Positions 16,857 through 23,322 of a stretch of 64,000 nucleotides of DNA are shown one piece after another. A model generated the notes under the pieces. That model was not told the DNA's origin. It saw only the letters and a program-made list of their open reading frames with translations, and ran no database searches. Every line of letters begins with the position of its first letter. The stretch's first letter is position 1. Origin of the DNA: Sphingomonas sp. NFR15 (GTDB lineage: Bacteria > Pseudomonadota > Alphaproteobacteria > Sphingomonadales > Sphingomonadaceae). The translations under genes and the position numbers were made by a program. The stretch covers positions 57,796-121,795 of the forward strand of contig NZ_FMWX01000010.1 of the NCBI RefSeq assembly GCF_900103265.1. Direction: 5' to 3'.

Positions 16857-17030
16857 ATGATTCTGGGCAAGATCGATCGATTTCTGAAGGCGACCAACAT
16901 GGCGCCGACGCGGTTCGGGCGGATGGCGGTGCGCGACCCGCGGCTGGTTCACGATCTGCGGCGCGGGCGCGAGCCGGGCGCGCGCATGGTCGCGCGGATC
17001 GAGGCGTTCATCGGGGAGCGCGGCCAATGA
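16857..17030 (+). CDS. 57-aa Cro/XRE-like putative DNA-binding protein
   Basis: 57 residues: MILGKIDRFLKATNMAPTRF, then GRMAVRDPRLVHDLRRGREP and a final helix. The 'FGRMAVRDPRLVHDLRRGR' stretch reads like a small helix-turn-helix; I recall similar small proteins from other alphaproteobacteria without a known function. Start at ATG 16857 has AGGAGG ten bases upstream; a GTG sits one codon earlier. Its stop overlaps the next gene (ATGA). Divergent from the S24 repressor and downstream of a LexA-type box, so it is placed like Cro in a phage switch. DNA binding is inferred from pattern only. Confidence 0.7.
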   Translation: MILGKIDRFLKATNMAPTRFGRMAVRDPRLVHDLRRGREPGARMVARIEAFIGERGQ

Positions 17031-17338
17031 GCCGCGGTCCCGATGCCGGCGCGCGGCTCGAACGCGCGCTCGTCGCCAATGCGGCGCGCGCCGGGTGCGC
17101 GGTGACGATCGCCGATGCGACATGGGAGCGCTGGGCGAGCGTTACCTTCGCCGGCGCGCGCCATACCCTGTGGCTCACCGGCGCGGCGGGTCACGCGCTC
17201 GACCGCTGGCTCGCCGATCTGCCCGAGGCGGATCTCGTCATCCGCCACGGCCTCGTCGCCGATCTGGCGGTGGCGGGCGTGGCGCGCGCGGGCGGGCAAG
17301 CGCGCATCACGCTGGAGGCGCTGACGGTGGAGGCGTGA
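17027..17338 (+). CDS. 103-aa protein of unknown function in SOS-linked operon
   Basis: 103 residues with no recognised family. It begins MSRGPDAGARLERALVANAA and continues with alternating strand-like segments (CAVTIADATWERWASVTFAGARHTLWLTG; ARITLEALTVEA), suggesting a small alpha/beta fold. The start ATG overlaps the preceding stop by four bases, so the two genes are translationally coupled. Likely under the same LexA-type box and palindrome as the Cro-like gene. Confidence 0.7.
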   Translation: MSRGPDAGARLERALVANAARAGCAVTIADATWERWASVTFAGARHTLWLTGAAGHALDRWLADLPEADLVIRHGLVADLAVAGVARAGGQARITLEALTVEA

Positions 17339-17359
17339 CCTGTCGTCTTCGGGGGCGCG

Positions 17360-17848
17360 TCAGTCGTGCCGCACCGCCAGCGCGCCGGTGCGGCACAGGG
17401 CTTCCACCGTGCGCGCGAACTCGGTCATCAGCCCTTCGAGCACCGGCTCGAACCCGCCCGCCGAGATGATGTCGGGCGGCGGCGTCACGCCCCCGCGCGG
17501 GTCTTCGACGACGATGCCGCGCGCGATCATCTTGGCGACCTGCCGCCGCACCGTTTCGCGCGGCAGCCCGGTGGCGGCGGAGATCGCGTTGCGGGAGATC
17601 GGCACGATCGCCTCGGGCGGCAGCGGCGTGGTGCCGCGCAGTTCGGGTGGGATCGCGCGCTCGCGCATCACGCGCTGCACATTGGCGACCGAGATCGTCA
17701 GGAAGATCAGCGTCTCGGATGGGCCGAGTTGGATCGTCTCCGACAAGGTGCGTTGCGTCGTCAGGAACTGATTGCACAGCGCGGTCATCGCCACGCGCCA
17801 GTTCTCGGCCATTTTGGCCGTATTCGTGGTAACACTCGTCCCCATCAT
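17360..17848 (-). CDS. putative winged-helix transcriptional regulator
   Basis: 162 residues. The segment PISRNAISAATGLPRETVRRQVAKMIARGIVVEDPRGGVTPPPDII (residues about 83-128) has the pattern of a winged helix-turn-helix (recognition helix 'RETVRRQVAKMIARG' followed by a wing). The N-terminal half is helical and may dimerise. I do not assign a named family. Two MMG start options coincide; the ATG at 17848 was taken. Two direct repeats of CGAATATCG lie just upstream and may be its own operator. Confidence 0.7.
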   Translation of the reverse strand: MMGTSVTTNTAKMAENWRVAMTALCNQFLTTQRTLSETIQLGPSETLIFLTISVANVQRVMRERAIPPELRGTTPLPPEAIVPISRNAISAATGLPRETVRRQVAKMIARGIVVEDPRGGVTPPPDIISAGGFEPVLEGLMTEFARTVEALCRTGALAVRHD

Positions 17849-17889
17849 CCCCTCACGCCGACACTGACACGCCCGAATTGCGTCCGGGT

Positions 17890-17910
17890 CGAATATCGTC
17901 GCGAATATCG
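17890..17910. promoter_or_regulatory. direct repeats upstream of regulator gene
   Basis: CGAATATCG occurs at 17890-17898 and 17902-17910, spaced 12 bases start to start (about one helical turn), 42 bases upstream of the regulator start. Possible autoregulatory site; inferred. Confidence 0.35.
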
Positions 17911-18013
17911 GCGGTTCGCGGGGTTTCGTAAACTCCGGTTTTCGCGTCGCGACGAATCACGCGCGTCTGATACATTCCTGCAACATCCGCGCCAGCGCCG
18001 CGCGCCGGGGCGA

Positions 18014-19342
18014 TCAGCCGGCGGTCTTGGCGCTCACCCGCCAGACGGTATTGCCGACATCGTCCGCCACCAGCAGCGCGCCGGTCTTGTCGGTGATGAC
18101 CCCGACCGGGCGCCCGCGCGCCTGGCCCTTGTCGTTGAGGAACCCGGTCAGCAGGTCGACCGGCCGCGCGCCCTTGGCCGGAAAGCCGTTGTCCGCGAAC
18201 GGCACGTAAACGACCTTGTAGCCCGAGGGCGGAACGCGGTTCCACGAGCCATGTTCGCCGACGAACGCGCCATTGGCGAAGCGCGGCCCGAGCTTGGCGT
18301 CGCCCGCGAAGGTCAGGCCGAGTGCTGCGACATGCGGCCCCAGCGCGTAATCGGGCCGCTTCGAATATTCCTGCAACGCCGGATTCTCGGGCTGGACGCG
18401 GTGGTCGATATAGCCGCCCCAGTAGAACCACGGCCAGCCGAAGTGATCGCCCAGCTCGACCTGGCTCATGTAATCGGGCGAAAGGTCCGATCCCATCATG
18501 TCGCGTTCGTTGACGACCACCCACAGCCCGCCGCCGTGCGGCTCGAACGCCATCCCCTGCGGGTTGCGCAGGCCCGCCGCATAGATGCGGAACGCCTTGT
18601 GGACCGGATCGACCTGGAGGATGTTCGCGCGGTTCTTCTCGGCATCGAGCCCATCGTCGGCGATGTTGCTCGACGATCCGACCGAGACGTACAGCGACCC
18701 GTCGGGCGCCGCGAGCAGCCCGCGCGCCCAATGGTTGCCCCCGCCCGGATAGGTCACGATCGTCTCGGGCTTGGCGGTGATCTTGGTCTGGCCGGGGGTG
18801 AACGGCACGCGCACCAGCGCATCGGTGTTGGCGATGTAGAGATACCCCCCCGCCAGCGCCATGCCGAGCGGCGAGTTGAGCCCGGAGATCAGCACCGTGC
18901 GGCTCTCCGCCACGCCGTCGCCATTGGCGTCGCGCAGCAGCGTGATGCGGTTGGCCGAGCCGCTGTCCGCCCCCGCCGAGCCGATCAGCAGACCCATGAT
19001 CCAGTCCTTGACGCCGCGCACCTCGCGCGGCGGCGAATCGGTCTCCGCCACCAGCACATCGCCATTGGGGAGACGATAGAGCCAGCGCGGATGCTGGAGA
19101 TCGCGCGCGAACGGCTGCACCTGAAGGCCAGCCGCCGGCGTCGGCATCGCGTTGCCCCAGCCGACCGGCTTGGCGATCCGCGTCGTCGGGAACATCTGGT
19201 TGCGCGGCTGGCTGATCTCGGGCCGCTTGCCGGTCACCGCCTCGAGCGGCAGCTTCGCCTGGTCGGGCCGGCTGATCCAATAGCCGACCGGGATCGCGAC
19301 GACGATCAGGATCAGGGCGATGCGCAGGATGTGCTTGAGCAT
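18014..19342 (-). CDS. PQQ-dependent sugar (L-sorbosone-type) dehydrogenase
   Basis: 442 residues. An N-terminal hydrophobic signal anchor (MLKHILRIALILIVVAIPVGYWIS) is followed by a six-bladed beta-propeller of the soluble glucose/sorbosone dehydrogenase class. Family blocks seen: HPRWLYRLPNGDVLVAETDS, NRITLLRDANGDGVAESRTVLISGLNSPLGMAL, GGGNHWARGLLAAPDGSLYVSVGSSSN, AAGLRNPQGMAFEPHGGGLWVVVNERD and FVGEHGSWNR. These enzymes oxidise sugars or aldehydes in the periplasm using PQQ. Substrate cannot be read from sequence. Stands alone. Confidence 0.88.
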   Translation of the reverse strand: MLKHILRIALILIVVAIPVGYWISRPDQAKLPLEAVTGKRPEISQPRNQMFPTTRIAKPVGWGNAMPTPAAGLQVQPFARDLQHPRWLYRLPNGDVLVAETDSPPREVRGVKDWIMGLLIGSAGADSGSANRITLLRDANGDGVAESRTVLISGLNSPLGMALAGGYLYIANTDALVRVPFTPGQTKITAKPETIVTYPGGGNHWARGLLAAPDGSLYVSVGSSSNIADDGLDAEKNRANILQVDPVHKAFRIYAAGLRNPQGMAFEPHGGGLWVVVNERDMMGSDLSPDYMSQVELGDHFGWPWFYWGGYIDHRVQPENPALQEYSKRPDYALGPHVAALGLTFAGDAKLGPRFANGAFVGEHGSWNRVPPSGYKVVYVPFADNGFPAKGARPVDLLTGFLNDKGQARGRPVGVITDKTGALLVADDVGNTVWRVSAKTAG

Positions 19343-19411
19343 GCACGGTTGGTAAGCCGTGGCGGGAGCAGGCGAAAGGCCAAATCGCCGGCGCGCGCTA
19401 CCCCTTGAGGT

Positions 19412-19678
19412 TCAATAGTGGAATCGGCATTGCGCGATTTCGAGCTGCTGGTCGGGCGCCTTGCCCGAAATGCGGTACACCAGCCGGTCCGCCTCGGTGA
19501 GGCGCCGCGACCACCATCCCGACAGGTCGCCGCGTAGCGGCTCGGGCTTGCCTTTGCCCTTGAACGGGCTGCGCCGGCATTCGGTGATAAGCGCGTTGAG
19601 CTTCTCGAAAACCTTGGGATCGGCGTTTATCCAATATTGATATTGCTCCCAGGCCAAGTCCGAAAAGACCAGCCTCAC
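19412..19678 (-). CDS. yoeB: toxin of YoeB/Txe family
   Basis: 88 residues, standard YoeB length. YoeB is a ribosome-dependent mRNA endonuclease of the RelE fold. Seen: LVFSDLAWEQYQYWINADPKVFEKLNALI at the start, PFKGKGKPEPLRGDLSGWWSRRL in the middle, and the diagnostic C-terminal His-Tyr (CRFHY) of the YoeB active site. It begins with GTG overlapping the antitoxin stop (GTGA), so the pair is translationally coupled. All expected catalytic positions appear intact, so it is probably active. Confidence 0.92.
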   Translation of the reverse strand: MRLVFSDLAWEQYQYWINADPKVFEKLNALITECRRSPFKGKGKPEPLRGDLSGWWSRRLTEADRLVYRISGKAPDQQLEIAQCRFHY

Positions 19679-19938
19679 GCGTCGGCCAGCGCAATCAAGT
19701 TCCGTTCGACACCCTTGCCCGCATCGAGCTGCGCGATCGACTCACGCAGCGCGCGCGCATTGGCCGGGGTGGACAGAAGGTGCATCGTTTCCTGGATGGC
19801 GTTCCACGTATCGAGCGACACCATCACCACCGGCTTGCCGTTCTTGCGCGTGACGACGACCTCTTCATGGTCTTCGACGACCTGCTCCATCATGTCCTTG
19901 AGATTGGCGCGCGCGTCCGTGTACGTCACAACCTGCAT
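19675..19938 (-). CDS. yefM: antitoxin of YefM/Phd family
   Basis: 87 residues from the ATG at 19938: MQVVTYTDARANLKDMMEQV then DHEEVVVTRKNGKPVVMVSLDTWNAIQETMHLL, the classic YefM N-terminal DNA-binding and dimerisation fold, with a C-terminal tail that would mask YoeB. The ATG at 19938 has GGAGG five bases upstream; a second in-frame ATG at 19950 adds only MEAY. It is followed by yoeB with a four-base overlap. Likely autoregulated through the TGTACA sites just upstream. Confidence 0.92.
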   Translation of the reverse strand: MQVVTYTDARANLKDMMEQVVEDHEEVVVTRKNGKPVVMVSLDTWNAIQETMHLLSTPANARALRESIAQLDAGKGVERNLIALADA

Positions 19939-19962
19939 ATAAGCCTCCATTGGACGCTTATA

Positions 19963-19980
19963 TGTACAGGTATATGTACA
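19963..19980. promoter_or_regulatory. YefM operator: paired TGTACA sites
   Basis: TGTACA palindromes at 19963-19968 and 19975-19980, 12 bases centre to centre, located 25 bases upstream of yefM. TGTACA is the known core recognised by E. coli YefM in paired palindromes of comparable spacing. Confidence 0.75.
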
Positions 19981-20061
19981 AATCAAGGGATGCTTCTTCC
20001 CTCACTGATTTGCAGGAGGAAGGAGCGAGTCGACGTAAGGGCGAGGGCGATCCGTCCCGCT

Positions 20062-20361
20062 TTACGCCCGCGTCCCCGAAACCGGAAAGCTCCCCATCAC
20101 GCCCGCGCCGACCGATCCGGTCAGCGTGTCGCCATCGACGGTCGCGGTGCATTCGAGCGTCATCGCCATCGGCGACGTGATCGACATCACCCAGGCGATC
20201 GTGTCGCCATCGACCTTGCCGTCCTTGACCTCGACCGAACCGAGCGCGCCGCTCAGGTTGCCGGTGAAGCTCGCGCCCGCGCTCGCCACGCTCAGCATCG
20301 CCTTCTGTTCGCCGAGCGGCGTGCGCACCACGATATTCCACTGTCCATCGACCGTCGCCAT
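20062..20361 (-). CDS. small conserved beta-rich protein, unknown function
   Basis: 99 residues of alternating short strands: VDGQWNIVVRTPLGEQKAML, SFTGNLSGALGSVEVKDGKVDGDTIAWVMSI and DGDTLTGSVGAGVMGSFPVSGTRA. The pattern of G-rich turns recalls small lipocalin-like or beta-sandwich proteins common as hypotheticals in sphingomonads. The ATG at 20361 is preceded by AGGAG. It lies four bases downstream of the M16 peptidase stop on the same strand, so it is probably cotranscribed with it. No signal peptide. Confidence 0.75.
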   Translation of the reverse strand: MATVDGQWNIVVRTPLGEQKAMLSVASAGASFTGNLSGALGSVEVKDGKVDGDTIAWVMSITSPMAMTLECTATVDGDTLTGSVGAGVMGSFPVSGTRA

Positions 20362-20365
20362 CACG

Positions 20366-23197
20366 TCACTCCTGTAAACCGGCCGCCCGGCGCATCGTCG
20401 CGACCGATGCGGCGGGGATCACCTCGACCGGCAGGCCAAGGCTGTCAAGCTGCGGCCGCACGACCTTCGCGTCGCCGACCACGATCCACAGCGCGCGAGC
20501 CGGATCGATCGCCGCACGCGCCGCCGCCCGCGCCTCGGGCAGCGTCAACGCCCGGTACCGCGCGGTGATCGTCGCATAATACTCGTCGGGGCGCTGCCAC
20601 AGATCGTTGTTCTGCATGCCGCCGAGCAGCGCCTGCGCGGTTTCGAAACTGCCCGGCAGCGACCGCGTCGCGTCGGCGATCGCGCGGTCGAACTCGGCCT
20701 GCGTCATCGGCGCGGCGCCGACATAGCCGGTCAGCTCCTTGCGCAGTTCGGCGATCGCCGCGCCGGTCTTGTCGGCCTGCACCGGCGCGCTGACCAGATA
20801 GGGCGCGGCATGTTGGATCCGCTGGATGCTGCCGCTCGCGCCATACGCCCAATGCTTGTCTTCGCGCAGGTTCATGTTGATCCGCGCGAGGAAACCGCCG
20901 CCGAGCGCATCGTTGGCGACGATCAGCGGCAGCAGTTCGTCGGTGCCGGCAAGGTGGTTGGGCACCGCGCCGAGGATCATCGACTGCGGCGAATCGGGGC
21001 GGTCGACCAGCACGATCTTCGGCGTCGCCGGCGCGGGCGCGGTGAACGTCTTCACCCCGCGCGCGCCTGTCGCGGTCCAGTCGCCGAATCCGCGCTCGAA
21101 CGCCGCCGCCACGTCGGCGAGCGGCAGGTCGCTCACCACGAACAGCTTGGCGGTGTCGGGGCGCAGCCACGCGGCGTTGAACGCGATCAGGTCGTCGCGG
21201 CTCAGCGCCGCGATCGCGGCCGGGTCGCCGCCGCCATTGGCCTTGGCATAGGGCGAGCCCGCGCCGTACAGCAACGGCGGCAACACGCGGTTGGCGAGCG
21301 CGCCCGGATCGGTCAGCTCCTGCGCGATGCCGGCGAGCAGTTCGGCGCGCTTCCGCTCGATCTCGGCGGGCGCGAACGCGGAATGGCGCACCATGTCGGC
21401 GACCAGGTCGATCACCGGCGCGAGATTGACGCTCGGTGCGCTGAGCGACACCGAAGTGCGGTCGGCCCCGATCCCCATGCCAATTCCTGCGCCGAGCCGC
21501 TCCTTCGCTTCGGCGAGCGCGGTGGCATCGCGCGTCGCGGTGCCCTCGTTGAGCATCGCCAGCGCGAAGCCGGCGGTGCCCGATCGTCCCGCCACATCGG
21601 CGGCATAACCGGCATCGAAGCTCAGCACCGCGCGCGTGAACGGCACCGCGCCGCGCTGCGCATAGACGATCTCGATCCCGTTGCCGAGCCGGGTGCGCGT
21701 GATCTTGGGATAGGTCAGGTCGATCGCCGCCCCCGCCGGCGGCATGGCCCCGCGCGTGCCCTTGACCGGCGGCTCGACCTTGGCGGCGACCGGCGCGGGC
21801 GGCGGCACCACCGCCTCGGCATAAGCGTCGCGCGCGCCCGGCGCGACCGTCAGCGCATAGACCGGCCGCGACAGCCAGCGCGCCGCCACCGCGCGGACAT
21901 GCGCGGGCGTTTGCGCCGCGAGATCGGCGAGCTGCTTCTTGTAGAAGCCGGGATCGTTCGAATAGAGCGCGCCCTCGGCCAGCGTCACCGCCTTGCCGCC
22001 GCCGCCGCCGACCCGTTCGAGCCCGGCGATCGTCGCCGAGACGCGCTCGGTGACATAGCGCCCGACCTCGTCCGCGCTCGGCCCGGTCTTGAGGAAATCG
22101 GCGACGATCGCGTCGAGCCGCGCCGCCACCCGCGCCGCATCGACCCCCGGCCGCACCACCGCGCGCACGGTGAAGGTGCCGAGCTGCGCGAAGCTCGCGT
22201 TATACGCGCTGACCTGCACCGCCAGCTTCTCCTTGCGCACCAGGATATCGTCGAGCCGCGAACTCGACAGCCCGCCCAGCACCCCCGCCGCGACGTCGAG
22301 CGCGGTCGAATCAGTGTCGTTGATCCCCGGCACCGTCCAGGCGCGCAGCAGCATCGTCGCGCCGACGCGGTCCGTCATCACCTCGGATTTGGCCACCGCG
22401 AGCGTCGGGATCTCCACCTTGGGCGCGAGATTCTGCGGCCCGCGCGGGATCGCGCCGAAATACTTTTCGACCAGCGGCTTGGCGCTCGCCGCGTCGATAT
22501 CGCCGGCCAGCACCAGCACCGTGTTGTTGGGGCCGTAATGTGCGCGGAACCAGTTCTTCACATCGTCGAGGCTGGCGGCGTCGAGGTCGGCCATCGATCC
22601 GATCGTGGTGTGGCCATAGGGATGGCCGGGCGGGAACAGCCCCTCGGTCAGCTTGTACTGGACGAGCCCGTAGGGCCGGTTGTCGCCCTGCCGCTTCTCG
22701 TTCTGGACGACGCCGCGCTGGCGGTCGAGCGTCGCCTGCGTCACCGCGCCGAGCAGATAGCCCATCCGGTCGCTCTCGAGGAACAGCGCCCGTTCGAGCG
22801 CGGTCCTGGGGACCGTCTCGTAATAATTGGTGCGGTCGTAATAGGTGCTGCCGTTCATGTCGGTGCCGCCGGCCTGTTTGAGCGGCGCGTAGAAATCCCC
22901 CGGCGCGTTCTCGCTGCCGTTGAACATCAGATGCTCGAACAGATGCGCAAACCCGGTCTTGCCCTTGGGCTCGAACTTCGATCCAACGTCATACCACACG
23001 CTCACCGCGACGATCGGCGCCTTGCGATCGGTATGGACCACCACGCGCAACCCATTGGCTAGGGTAAATTGCGTATAGGGAATATCGACCTGCCGGATCA
23101 GGGCCGCGATCGGGGCGGGCTTGGTTTCGGTCCGCGCGACGGCGGGCTGGGTCAGGAACATCAAGGAGCCGATAAATGCGAGAGATGTGAGACGCAT
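20366..23197 (-). CDS. periplasmic M16-family zinc metallopeptidase (fused pair)
   Basis: 943 residues. Signal peptide MRLTSLAFIGSLMFLTQPAVA. It has two M16 halves: an active N-terminal half with the inverted zinc motif in GFAHLFEHLMFNGSEN (HxxEH), followed by a second half beginning near TYPKITRTRLGNGIEIVYAQRGAVPFTRAVLSF that lacks the zinc motif. This single-chain arrangement is typical of the insulinase-like M16B enzymes of Gram-negative bacteria. Likely degrades peptides in the periplasm. Divergent from clpB, with a 125-base shared upstream region. Confidence 0.92.
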   Translation of the reverse strand: MRLTSLAFIGSLMFLTQPAVARTETKPAPIAALIRQVDIPYTQFTLANGLRVVVHTDRKAPIVAVSVWYDVGSKFEPKGKTGFAHLFEHLMFNGSENAPGDFYAPLKQAGGTDMNGSTYYDRTNYYETVPRTALERALFLESDRMGYLLGAVTQATLDRQRGVVQNEKRQGDNRPYGLVQYKLTEGLFPPGHPYGHTTIGSMADLDAASLDDVKNWFRAHYGPNNTVLVLAGDIDAASAKPLVEKYFGAIPRGPQNLAPKVEIPTLAVAKSEVMTDRVGATMLLRAWTVPGINDTDSTALDVAAGVLGGLSSSRLDDILVRKEKLAVQVSAYNASFAQLGTFTVRAVVRPGVDAARVAARLDAIVADFLKTGPSADEVGRYVTERVSATIAGLERVGGGGGKAVTLAEGALYSNDPGFYKKQLADLAAQTPAHVRAVAARWLSRPVYALTVAPGARDAYAEAVVPPPAPVAAKVEPPVKGTRGAMPPAGAAIDLTYPKITRTRLGNGIEIVYAQRGAVPFTRAVLSFDAGYAADVAGRSGTAGFALAMLNEGTATRDATALAEAKERLGAGIGMGIGADRTSVSLSAPSVNLAPVIDLVADMVRHSAFAPAEIERKRAELLAGIAQELTDPGALANRVLPPLLYGAGSPYAKANGGGDPAAIAALSRDDLIAFNAAWLRPDTAKLFVVSDLPLADVAAAFERGFGDWTATGARGVKTFTAPAPATPKIVLVDRPDSPQSMILGAVPNHLAGTDELLPLIVANDALGGGFLARINMNLREDKHWAYGASGSIQRIQHAAPYLVSAPVQADKTGAAIAELRKELTGYVGAAPMTQAEFDRAIADATRSLPGSFETAQALLGGMQNNDLWQRPDEYYATITARYRALTLPEARAAARAAIDPARALWIVVGDAKVVRPQLDSLGLPVEVIPAASVATMRRAAGLQE

Positions 23198-23263
23198 GGT
23201 TTCATCCGATGGATCGGTCGCGCGCTACCATGCACGAACCCATGCGTCCAATCGCTGCCGCCC

Positions 23264-23291
23264 CTTGTGTTGTAAAATGGCAACACCATAT
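23264..23291 (+). promoter_or_regulatory. candidate heat-shock (sigma-32) promoter of clpB with inverted repeat
   Basis: CTTGTGT at 23264-23270 and CACCATAT at 23284-23291, 13 bases apart, resemble the sigma-32 elements (CTTGAA and CCCCATNT). A 6-bp inverted repeat GTGTTG (23267-23272)/CAACAC (23281-23286) overlaps it. Confidence 0.45.
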
Positions 23292-23322
23292 CGCGCGCCA
23301 TCAAAGGAGGGATTTCACCGAC

